Shown here: piece after piece, positions 1 to 6,546 of the stretch
Numbering within the stretch: position 1 is the first letter of the stretch
How the letters are laid out: each line of letters opens with the position of its first letter
NCBI GenBank assembly: GCA_030039105.1
Contig: JASHQO010000138.1
Coordinates: 1-7,100 of the forward strand
Source of the DNA: Xanthobacteraceae bacterium
GTDB taxonomy: Bacteria; Pseudomonadota; Alphaproteobacteria; Rhizobiales; Xanthobacteraceae
DNA: 7,100 nt
Reading direction: 5' to 3'
Notes under the pieces: model-generated
Told to the model about the DNA's origin: nothing
Seen by the model: the letters and a program-made list of their open reading frames with translations, nothing else
The model's database searches: none
Translations under genes and position numbers: made by a program

Positions 1-3000
1 CGGGTGTTCGTCACCGGATTTCAAGCTCTGGTCCGCCTCTGCCTGATGCAGAAGGAGCTCGACCGCAGAAACGGCGTCAATACCGCGGGCTTCGTCACCG
101 GCTATCGCGGCTCGCCACTGGGCGGCCTGGACAGCCAGTTTCTCCGCGCCGCGCCGTTCCTCAAGCAAAGCGACGTCCGCTTCCAGGGCGGCATCAACGA
201 GGACCTTGCCGCGACCGCCATCTGGGGCTCGCAGCAAGCCGAGCTGCGCGGCGAGGGCAAGTACGACGGCGTGTTCGGCATGTGGTACGGCAAGGGCCCG
301 GGCGTCGACCGCACCGGCGACGTGTTCCGCCACGCCAACCTTGCCGGCACCGCCAAGCACGGCGGCGTGTTGGCGCTGATGGGCGACGACCACACCGCCG
401 AATCCTCCACCACCGCCCACCAGTCCGAATATCACTTCATCGACGTCATGATCCCGATCCTGAACCCGGCCGGCGTTCAGGAAGTGCTCGATTACGGCCT
501 CTACGGCTGGGCGATGTCGCGCTTCACCGGCACCTGGGTGGCGCTCAAGACCATGCACGAGACCATCGAATCGACGGCGGCGATCGACGGCAGCCTGGAG
601 CGCATGGCGATCGTCACCCCGGACGATTTCCAGATGCCGCCGGGCGGCCTCAACATCCGCCTCAACGACCCGATCCTGACCCAAGAGGCGCGTCTGCACG
701 ACTTCAAGCGCGACGCCATGCTGGCCTTCGTGCGCGCCAACAAGCTCAACCGCATCGTCACTTCGGGCGGGCGCGATGCCAAGATCGGCATCATCACCAC
801 CGGCAAAAGCTATCTCGACGTCCGCCAGGCTTTTGACGAGCTCGGCATCGACGAGGTCAAGTGCAACGAACTCGGCATCCGCCTGTTCAAGGCCGGCTGC
901 GCCTGGCCGTTGAGCCAGCGCGAGCTGAAGGAGTTCGCGGCCGGCCTCGATCTGGTCATCGTCGTCGAGGAGAAGCGCTCGCTGCTCGAAGTGCAGGTGC
1001 GCGAGGAGCTTTACGGCACCTCAAATCAGCCGCTTTGCATCGGCAAGAAGGATGAAGCGGGCAACTGGCTGTTTCCGGTCAAGGGTGCGCTCGATCCCAA
1101 CGAGGTCGCGATCTGCATCGGCGATCGGCTCGCGAAATATCACCGCAACGACGAGATCATTGCCCGCGTCGCCCGGCTCAAGGAATTCCAGCGCATCGCC
1201 GCCGAGACCAAGGACGTCGCCCAGCGCATTCCGTATTTCTGCTCCGGCTGCCCGCACAATTCCTCGACCATGGTGCCCGACGGCATGCGCGCCTATGCCG
1301 GCATCGGCTGCCACTACATGGCGCAGTGGATGAACCGCTCGACCCTCGGCTACACCCAAATGGGCGGCGAGGGCGCCAACTGGGTCGGCGAGGCGCCGTT
1401 CTCCACCCGCAAGCACGTGTTCCAGAATCTCGGCGACGGCACCTACAATCACTCCGGCTACATGGCGATCCGCGCCGCCATCGCCTCGAACACCAACATC
1501 ACCTACAAGATTTTGTTCAACGACGCGGTGGCGATGACCGGCGGCCAGGCCAATGACGGCGGGCTGACCGTGCCGCAGGTCGCCCGCCAGGTCGCCGCCG
1601 AGGGCGCCAAGCGCGTCGTCGTCGTCACCGACGAGCCGGCCAAATATCCGGCCAAAACGGACTGGCCGCAGGGTTTGACGATCCATCATCGCGATGACCT
1701 GATCGCGGTGCAGAAGGAGCTGTCCGAGATCGAAGGCGTCACCGTGTTGATCTACGATCAGACCTGCGCCGCGGAGAAGCGCCGTCGTCGCAAGCGCCAC
1801 ACCTTTCCCGATCCCGACAAGCGCGTCATCATCAACGAGCTGGTTTGCGAAGGCTGCGGCGATTGCGGCGTCAGATCGAATTGCGTCTCGGTGCAGCCGC
1901 TGGAGACCGAATGGGGCCGCAAACGCACCATCGACCAGTCGAGTTGCAACAAGGATTTCTCCTGCGTCAAGGGATTCTGCCCGTCCTTCGTCACGGTGCA
2001 CGGCGCCAAGCTGAAGAAAGGCGTCGGCGTCGCCACCGATCACGATCTGCCGGCGCTGCCCGATCCGAAACTGCCGGCGATCGAGGGGACCTACAACGTC
2101 GTCGTCACCGGCGTCGGCGGCACCGGCGTCGTCACCATCGGCGGCATTCTGGGCATGGCGGCGCATCTGGAGGGCAGAGGCGTCGGCGTGCTCGACATGG
2201 CGGGGCTGGCGCAGAAGGGCGGCGCAGTGTTCAGCTACATGCGCATTGCCGAAAATCCGGAAGCCATTCACGCCATCCGCGTCGCCGCCGGCCGCGCCGA
2301 CCTGATCCTCGGTGGCGACATCGTGGTTGCCGGAACCCGCAAGATTCTCGCAGCGGTGAAGCACGGCGCGACCGAGATGGTGGTCAACACCGCGGAATTC
2401 TTGCCCGGTGAATTCACCCGCAACGCCGACTTCTCGCTACCCACCGAACGGCTCAAGCGCGCCATCGTCGCCGACGCCGGCGTCGACAAGACGCACTTCA
2501 TCGACGCCAGCGGCATCGCCAACGCGCTGTTCGGCCAATCGATCGGCGCCAATATGTTCATGGTCGGCTACGCCTACCAGCTTGGCGCGATTCCGCTCTC
2601 CGCCGCGGCGATCGAGAGGGCGATCGCGCTCAACGGCGAAGCCGTCGCCATGAACCAGGCGGCGTTTCACTGGGGCCGCCGCGCCGCCGTCGATCGCGCC
2701 GCGGTCGAGAAGCTGGCAAAGCCCCCCTCCCTTCCCTCCCCCGCAAGCGGGGGAGGGTGGGGTGGGGGCACCGGCGACGCGCGGAAGCTGTCGGAAAATT
2801 TCGACGAGACGGTCGCGCGGCGGGTGGATTATTTGACCGCCTATCAGGATGCCGCTTACGCCGCGCGCTATCGGGCCCGGGTCGACAGGGCCAAGGCGGC
2901 CGAGGCGGCGCGCGCTCCCGGCAAATGCGGACTGGCCGACGCCGCGGCGCGCTATCTGTTCAAGCTGATGGCCTACAAGGACGAATACGAAGTGGCGCGG

Positions 3001-3462
3001 CTCTACACCGACGGCACGTTCCTCAAGCAGGTCGAAAGCGAGTTCGACGGCGACAAATTGCGCCTCGAGTTTCATCTGGCGCCGCCGCTGTTGGCGCCGC
3101 GCGACAGGGCGACGGGACTGCCGCGCAAGATCAGCTTCGGCCGCTGGGTCGTCCCATTGTTCCGGCTGCTGGCGCGATGCAGAGGATTGCGCGGCACCGC
3201 CTTCGATCCGTTCGGCTATACGCTGGAGCGCCGCACCGAGCGCAAGCTGATCGCCGACTATGAGGCGCTGCTCGACGAGATGCTGGCGAAGCTGACGCCG
3301 GACAACCATGCCGTCGCGGTCGGCCTCGCCGCGATCCCGGAAAAAATCCGCGGATTCGGCCACGTCAAGCGCCAGCACCTCACCGCCGCCAAGGCCGACG
3401 AGGCGGCGCTGCTCGAGCAATTCCGCGCCGGCACGCCGGCGATGCTCAAGGCGGCCGAATAA
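1..3462 (+). CDS. Indolepyruvate ferredoxin oxidoreductase family protein, fused IorA-IorB (5' end outside window)
   Basis: Family members decarboxylate aryl 2-oxo acids such as indolepyruvate to acyl-CoA with thiamine diphosphate (TPP), passing electrons to ferredoxin or another acceptor in the cytoplasm. Counting visible residues from base 1: the N-terminal Pyr-type domain carries TGYRGSPLGG near residues 33-42. The TPP-binding domain has FCSGCPHN (C414, C417) and the TPP/Mg motif GDG (478-480), then N507-D508 after 26 residues. A Cys-rich Fe-S segment follows (C616, C619, C622, C628, C649, C655, C660). The IorB-like gamma domain begins with the glycine loop GVGGTG (704-709). The C-terminal part, about 930-1140, resembles DUF6537. 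Codon 1 (CGG) is already open, and RVFVTGFQALVRL is usually internal in this family, so the GTG at base 4 is not the start; roughly 15-25 residues are missing. Stop is TAA. The true substrate is unknown. A palindrome interrupts the IorB/DUF6537 junction in frame. Confidence 0.93.
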   Translation, partial: RVFVTGFQALVRLCLMQKELDRRNGVNTAGFVTGYRGSPLGGLDSQFLRAAPFLKQSDVRFQGGINEDLAATAIWGSQQAELRGEGKYDGVFGMWYGKGPGVDRTGDVFRHANLAGTAKHGGVLALMGDDHTAESSTTAHQSEYHFIDVMIPILNPAGVQEVLDYGLYGWAMSRFTGTWVALKTMHETIESTAAIDGSLERMAIVTPDDFQMPPGGLNIRLNDPILTQEARLHDFKRDAMLAFVRANKLNRIVTSGGRDAKIGIITTGKSYLDVRQAFDELGIDEVKCNELGIRLFKAGCAWPLSQRELKEFAAGLDLVIVVEEKRSLLEVQVREELYGTSNQPLCIGKKDEAGNWLFPVKGALDPNEVAICIGDRLAKYHRNDEIIARVARLKEFQRIAAETKDVAQRIPYFCSGCPHNSSTMVPDGMRAYAGIGCHYMAQWMNRSTLGYTQMGGEGANWVGEAPFSTRKHVFQNLGDGTYNHSGYMAIRAAIASNTNITYKILFNDAVAMTGGQANDGGLTVPQVARQVAAEGAKRVVVVTDEPAKYPAKTDWPQGLTIHHRDDLIAVQKELSEIEGVTVLIYDQTCAAEKRRRRKRHTFPDPDKRVIINELVCEGCGDCGVRSNCVSVQPLETEWGRKRTIDQSSCNKDFSCVKGFCPSFVTVHGAKLKKGVGVATDHDLPALPDPKLPAIEGTYNVVVTGVGGTGVVTIGGILGMAAHLEGRGVGVLDMAGLAQKGGAVFSYMRIAENPEAIHAIRVAAGRADLILGGDIVVAGTRKILAAVKHGATEMVVNTAEFLPGEFTRNADFSLPTERLKRAIVADAGVDKTHFIDASGIANALFGQSIGANMFMVGYAYQLGAIPLSAAAIERAIALNGEAVAMNQAAFHWGRRAAVDRAAVEKLAKPPSLPSPASGGGWGGGTGDARKLSENFDETVARRVDYLTAYQDAAYAARYRARVDRAKAAEAARAPGKCGLADAAARYLFKLMAYKDEYEVARLYTDGTFLKQVESEFDGDKLRLEFHLAPPLLAPRDRATGLPRKISFGRWVVPLFRLLARCRGLRGTAFDPFGYTLERRTERKLIADYEALLDEMLAKLTPDNHAVAVGLAAIPEKIRGFGHVKRQHLTAAKADEAALLEQFRAGTPAMLKAAE
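2723..2768. repeat. REP-like GC-rich palindrome inside the coding sequence
   Basis: A 46-base imperfect inverted repeat. The inner arms CCCTCCCCC (2734-2742) and GGGGGAGGG (2749-2757) pair perfectly around GCAAGC. The pairing then extends outward to 2723 and 2768 with T-T mismatches at 2733/2758 and 2728/2763 and one T-G pair. In the gene's frame it encodes residues 908-923, a Pro/Ser stretch followed by a Gly stretch (PPSLPSPASGGGWGGG), unlike the surrounding globular sequence. It lies between the IorB domain and the DUF6537-like region, where a flexible linker is tolerated. Palindromes of this kind (CTCCCCCGCAAGCGGGGGAG core) are known as dispersed repeats in Hyphomicrobiales genomes, mostly between genes. 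Only one copy is visible here, so calling it a dispersed repeat is inference. Confidence 0.75.
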
Positions 3463-3486
3463 CAGCGCCTGCCGATCCCCGAACTT

Positions 3487-3490
3487 GGAG
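3487..3490 (+). promoter_or_regulatory. Ribosome binding site deciding the MmgE/PrpD start
   Basis: GGAG lies 6 bases before the ATG at 3497. The reading frame stays open upstream to 3308, inside the preceding gene, but that upstream peptide is Arg/Ser-rich shadow sequence. This site and the family-like N-terminus support the start at 3497. Confidence 0.75.
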
Positions 3491-3496
3491 ACGCCG

Positions 3497-4855
3497 ATGA
3501 GCGCTCTGACCCAGGACCTCGGTTGCTTCGTCGCCGAATTGAACTTAAGCCAAATTCCCTCGGAGGGCTGCGCGATCGCCCGCACCGGCATCGCCGATTG
3601 CTTCGGCGTGCTGATCGCCGGCAGCCGCGATCCCGAGATTGCGCTGGTCGATCGCGAATTGGGCCACAGCGGCGGCGATGCGCTCGCTTCGCTCATTCCG
3701 TCCGGCGCCCGGCGCAGCGTCGACGCTGCGGCGCTGGTCAACGGCGTTGCCGCCCACGTGCTGGATTACGACGACGTGTCGCTCGACGGCCATCCGAGCG
3801 CGGTGCTGGTGCCGGCGATCCTCGCCCAGGGCGAGGCCGGCGGCGCGAGCGGTGCCGAGATGCTGACCGCCTATGTGGCGGGCTACGAAGTCTGGGCCGA
3901 GCTTTTGACGCGGCAGCCGATCCCGCTGCATCGCAAGGGCTGGCACCCGACCGCCGTGCTCGGGCCCGTCGCCGCGGCGGCGGCCTGCGCCAAGTTGCGC
4001 GGCCTCGATGCCAACGGCGCCGCCACCGCGCTGGCGGTCGCGGCCTCGATGTCGGCCGGCGTGGTCGCCAATTTCGGCTCCATGACCAAATCGTTCCAGG
4101 TCGGCCGCGCCGCGCAATCGGGCGTCATCGCCGCGCGGCTGGCGCAAGCCGGCTTCACGGCTTCGCCGGATGCGCTCGAGCATCCGGCCGGATTGCTCGT
4201 CGCGCTGTCCGTCGCAGGCCAAGCCGCGCTCCACCGTCCTTTCGTCGCCGCGCAAAAGGAGTGGCACATTGTCGGTCATGGCCTGAGCATCAAGCGCTAT
4301 CCGATCTGCTACGCCACCCATCGTTCGATCGATGCCGCGCTCGATCTCGTCGCGCGTCACAACCTCAACCCCGGCAACGTCGCGCGCATCCATGTCTCGA
4401 CCGGCAAGACGCAGATGCTGATGCTGCGCAACAGCCGGCCGCAAACCGGGCTCGAGGCGAAATTCTCCATGCAGTTCGCCATGGCGGCGGCGCTGGTCGC
4501 GCGCAACGTGGGCTTGCGCGAACTGAGCGACGATTTCGTGCGCCGGCCCGAGGTGCAGGCGATCTTTCCGCGCGTCGTCCTCGAAGGCACCACGGCGACC
4601 AAGGAAGGCTCGAACTTCGCCCCCGCCGACGCGGTCGAGATCACGACGACGGCCGGGGAAACGTTCAAGAGCGGGCCGGTCGAGTTCGCCAAGGGCAGCC
4701 ATGAGCGGCCGCTGTCGCGCCGGGAATTGTGGGGCAAATTCACCGATTGCCTCGGCGCGCAGTTTCCCGATGCGACGAAGTCGCGCGCCTTCGAGAATTT
4801 GCTGATGTTCGACCGGCTCAATGGCGCCAGCGACGTCGCGCTGACGAATCGGTAG
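3497..4855 (+). CDS. MmgE/PrpD family protein (2-methylcitrate dehydratase / cis-aconitate decarboxylase fold)
   Basis: A 452-residue protein, the usual length for the family, which includes 2-methylcitrate dehydratase PrpD and cis-aconitate decarboxylase; many members have no assigned substrate. Family landmarks are present in order: a helical N-terminus (FVAELNLSQIP...ARTGIADCFGVLIAG); NGVAAHVLDYDD ending at D92-D93, followed by GHPSA (H99); GWHPT (H150); MTKSFQVGRAA (K198); and IKRYPICYATHRS (K266, H275). The Asp, His and Lys positions fit those forming the active site in cis-aconitate decarboxylase, so the enzyme is probably active; this mapping was done by eye. The start is set by a GGAG 6 bases upstream. 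It lies 34 bp after the ior-type gene on the same strand with no visible terminator between, so co-transcription is likely. The neighbours show no prpB or prpC, so a methylcitrate-cycle role is unsupported here and I give no symbol. Confidence 0.92.
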   Translation: MSALTQDLGCFVAELNLSQIPSEGCAIARTGIADCFGVLIAGSRDPEIALVDRELGHSGGDALASLIPSGARRSVDAAALVNGVAAHVLDYDDVSLDGHPSAVLVPAILAQGEAGGASGAEMLTAYVAGYEVWAELLTRQPIPLHRKGWHPTAVLGPVAAAAACAKLRGLDANGAATALAVAASMSAGVVANFGSMTKSFQVGRAAQSGVIAARLAQAGFTASPDALEHPAGLLVALSVAGQAALHRPFVAAQKEWHIVGHGLSIKRYPICYATHRSIDAALDLVARHNLNPGNVARIHVSTGKTQMLMLRNSRPQTGLEAKFSMQFAMAAALVARNVGLRELSDDFVRRPEVQAIFPRVVLEGTTATKEGSNFAPADAVEITTTAGETFKSGPVEFAKGSHERPLSRRELWGKFTDCLGAQFPDATKSRAFENLLMFDRLNGASDVALTNR

Positions 4856-4887
4856 ACCGGATCGCGCTCCGCGCGCGTGCGGCGGGC

Positions 4888-5118
4888 TCACATGCCGTGG
4901 CTGTCCAGCATCGCCTTGCAGGCGCGGCTCAGCTTTTCCCTGTGCTCCTGCAGGCAGGAGCCGATCTTGAATTGATCCGGAATATCGTCCTTGCAAAAGC
5001 GCCGCGCGTCGCCGCGGCAGGCGCGATCCTCGACCGAGTTTTCGTAAGGCGAGGTCTGCGCCGATGCCACGCTCGATGTGAGAAATACGGCGAGGACGAG
5101 CGATACGCTGCGGAACAT
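4888..5118 (-). CDS. Small secreted cysteine-rich repeat protein
   Basis: A 76-residue protein with a clear signal peptide: a short basic start (MFR), a hydrophobic core (VSLVLAVFLTSSV) and an A-S-A site predicting cleavage after A20. The mature part, about 56 residues, has four cysteines (C34, C42, C55, C67; spacing C-x7-C-x12-C-x11-C) in the pattern DRACRGDARRFC...GSCLQEHREKLSRACKAML. This resembles the cysteine-rich repeat of GLG1-type proteins (PF00839), which occurs as one- or two-repeat periplasmic proteins in alphaproteobacteria. The cysteines probably form two disulfides after export. Function is unknown. The ATG has AAGGAA 6 bases upstream on the minus strand (plus-strand 5125-5130). 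It is divergent from hemH and converges on the MmgE/PrpD gene with a 32-bp gap that holds no good terminator. Confidence 0.85.
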   Translation of the reverse strand: MFRSVSLVLAVFLTSSVASAQTSPYENSVEDRACRGDARRFCKDDIPDQFKIGSCLQEHREKLSRACKAMLDSHGM

Positions 5119-5239
5119 GATCGTTTCCTTGTTGGGGACGCAAACGCTGGTTATCTACCGTCAGCGGATTGGGGCCAAAGTGAGACTCGCAAGGTTCCTG
5201 CATTCGCCAGCCGGCCCGTCCTGGAGTATCGTTGCGCCC
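5119..5239. promoter_or_regulatory. Divergent spacer between the Cys-rich gene and hemH
   Basis: This 121-bp region must hold the promoter of the minus-strand gene and probably that of hemH. On the minus strand, TAGATA (plus-strand 5153-5158) could be a -10 element, but its best upstream partner, CTTTGG at 17 bp, is weak. I see no Irr/ICE-type or Fur-type AT-rich palindrome that would show iron control of hemH. It is called from gene arrangement, not from a recognised site. Confidence 0.35.
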
Positions 5240-6448
5240 ATGAGCGAGGTGACGACAATTTCGGAAACCGCGGTGCAAGCCAGCAGCCAACCGCCGGCGG
5301 CCGCCGCTGCGGTCGCGGCTGGCGCGCCTGCGGCGGAGCAGGCGCCTCCGGCATCGCCATCAGACGAAACGGCGGCGCCGAAGGAAGGTTCCGTTGCCCC
5401 TCCGCCCGTTGCCGAAGCGCAATCGGCCGCGAACGTTGTTTCCGAGCCGGCGCCGGTCGAGCACGGCATCGGCGTGCTGCTCGTCAATCTCGGCACGCCC
5501 GATGGGCACGATGCCGGGGCGGTGCGCCGCTATCTGAAGGAATTCCTGTCCGATCCGCGCGTGATCGAGAACCAGGGCGTGCTGTGGCAGTGCCTGCTCA
5601 ACGGCGCAATTCTGCCGATCCGCTCGCGGCGCAAGGCGCGCGACTATCGAAAAATCTGGAACACCGAGAAGGACGAGTCGCCGTTCAAGACCATCACCCG
5701 CTCGCAGGCGGAAAAGCTCGCCGGCATTCTGCAGCCGCTCGGCCAGCACGTCATCGTCGAGTGGGCGATGCGCTACGCCAATCCGTCGATCCCGTCGGCG
5801 CTGAAGAAGCTGATCGCGCGCGGCTGCGACCGCATCCTGGTGATGCCGCTCTATCCGCAATATTCGGCGGCGACGACCGCGACGGTCTGCGACGAGGTGT
5901 TCGCTTATCTGACGCGGCTGCGCCGCCAGCCGGCGTTGCGCGTTCTGCCGGCCTATTACGACGATCCCTACTACATCGAGGTGATCGCCTCGTCGCTCAA
6001 GGCCGCGCTGAAGGCGCTGTCGTTCGCCCCCGACGTGATCCTGCTGTCGTATCACGGCATGCCCAGGGAATACGTCGACAAGGGCGATCCCTACGCGCGC
6101 CAATGCGCCCGCACCAGCGAGCTCCTGCGCGCGCAGCTCGGCATGGACGACAGCAAGCTGATGATGACGTTCCAGTCGCGCTTCGGCCGCGCGCGCTGGC
6201 TCGAGCCCGCGACCATCCAGATCGTCAAGGCGCTGGCCGAGCGGGGCGTGAAGAATATCGTCGTGCTGACGCCGGGCTTTGCCGCCGACTGCCTGGAGAC
6301 CCTCGAGGAGATCGCGGTCGAGAACGCGCGGGTATTCAAGCGCCATGGCGGCACCAACTTCGCCGCCATCCCCTGCCTCAACGACAGCGCGGCCGGCATG
6401 TTGATGATCTGGCAGCTCGCCATGCGCGAGCTCAAGGGCTGGATCTAA
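5240..6448 (+). CDS. hemH: Ferrochelatase (protoporphyrin ferrochelatase)
   Basis: Inserts Fe2+ into protoporphyrin IX to form protoheme, the last step of the classical heme pathway. The protein has 402 residues. The core starts at GIGVLLVNLGTPDG (from G76), followed by RRYLKEFLSDPRVIE, SPFKTITRSQAEKLA, LYPQYSAATTATVCDE and YYDDPYYIE. The catalytic-type histidine is H272 in LLSYHGMP. The conserved Glu is E353 in GFAADCLETLEEI. The tail has PCLND and ELKGWI, typical of alphaproteobacterial HemH. The first 74 residues are a low-complexity Ala/Pro-rich extension. I chose the ATG at 5240, with a GGAG 13 bases upstream that is rather distant. The frame is open to 5078 with another ATG at 5117, but that peptide is not family-like and would overlap the divergent gene. 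GTG codons 4 and 12 are alternatives and would not remove the extension. C289, C351 and C379 could be cluster ligands, since some bacterial ferrochelatases bind [2Fe-2S]; this is not settled. Confidence 0.95.
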   Translation: MSEVTTISETAVQASSQPPAAAAAVAAGAPAAEQAPPASPSDETAAPKEGSVAPPPVAEAQSAANVVSEPAPVEHGIGVLLVNLGTPDGHDAGAVRRYLKEFLSDPRVIENQGVLWQCLLNGAILPIRSRRKARDYRKIWNTEKDESPFKTITRSQAEKLAGILQPLGQHVIVEWAMRYANPSIPSALKKLIARGCDRILVMPLYPQYSAATTATVCDEVFAYLTRLRRQPALRVLPAYYDDPYYIEVIASSLKAALKALSFAPDVILLSYHGMPREYVDKGDPYARQCARTSELLRAQLGMDDSKLMMTFQSRFGRARWLEPATIQIVKALAERGVKNIVVLTPGFAADCLETLEEIAVENARVFKRHGGTNFAAIPCLNDSAAGMLMIWQLAMRELKGWI

Positions 6449-6475
6449 GGCGTCTTCTCCCGGAACAGCGCGGCG

Positions 6476-6491
6476 TTAACGTCTGGTTAAC
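6476..6491 (+). promoter_or_regulatory. CtrA-type box TTAA-N7-TTAAC upstream of minC
   Basis: TTAA at 6476-6479, seven bases, then TTAAC at 6487-6491 exactly matches the full CtrA binding consensus TTAA-N7-TTAAC. CtrA is the essential cell-cycle response regulator of alphaproteobacteria. The box lies 55 bp before the minC GTG, within normal promoter range. Control of min genes by CtrA has been reported in Sinorhizobium meliloti (from memory), which fits. Whether the site activates or represses depends on the transcription start, which I cannot place. Confidence 0.7.
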
Positions 6492-6507
6492 CATATTTGC
6501 GCAGTTT

Positions 6508-6514
6508 GTTAACC
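6508..6514 (+). promoter_or_regulatory. Third GTTAAC site, possible extra CtrA half-site
   Basis: GTTAACC repeats the core of the two sites in the upstream box. Its centre is 22 bp from the second site, and the second is 11 bp from the first, so all three would face the same side of the helix. It lacks a second TTAA at N7 spacing, so by itself it is only a half-site. Confidence 0.45.
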
Positions 6515-6534
6515 AATCAGAATCGCGACAACAC

Positions 6535-6541
6535 GGAGAGG
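6535..6541 (+). promoter_or_regulatory. Ribosome binding site of minC supporting a GTG start
   Basis: GGAGAGG ends 5 bases before the GTG at 6547, a strong match at ideal spacing. The next in-frame ATG is codon 12, inside the conserved SLMFRARSYMAF stretch, which favours GTG. Confidence 0.8.
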
Positions 6542-6546
6542 CCAAC

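Noticed and set aside
2723..2768. The palindrome as a transcription terminator
   Set aside because: It lies deep inside an open reading frame, has no T-run after it, and the coding sequence continues in frame with family-like sequence.
3308..3496. Upstream in-frame extension of the MmgE/PrpD gene (ATG at 3308)
   Set aside because: It overlaps the coding end of the ior-type gene and reads as Arg/Ser/Pro shadow sequence. The ATG at 3497 has a good RBS and gives a family-like length and N-terminus.
1021..3741. Long minus-strand open frames antisense to the ior-type gene (1021-2364 and 2437-3741)
   Set aside because: The plus strand has clear enzyme motifs throughout. The antisense translations are Asp/Gly/Arg-rich low-complexity products of codon bias.
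4856..4887. Possible bidirectional terminator in the convergent gap
   Set aside because: Only a four-base CGCG stem with a three-base loop can be drawn, and there is no T-run on either strand.
5078..5239. Longer hemH start at 5078 or 5117
   Set aside because: The added peptide shows no ferrochelatase similarity and would overlap the divergent Cys-rich gene. The CATG at 5116-5119 gives opposite-strand start codons by coincidence.
3545..5290. Long minus-strand open frame (581 codons)
   Set aside because: It is antisense to the MmgE/PrpD gene, rich in Arg and Gly without domains, and runs through the real small minus-strand gene in another frame. Long antisense frames are expected at this GC content.
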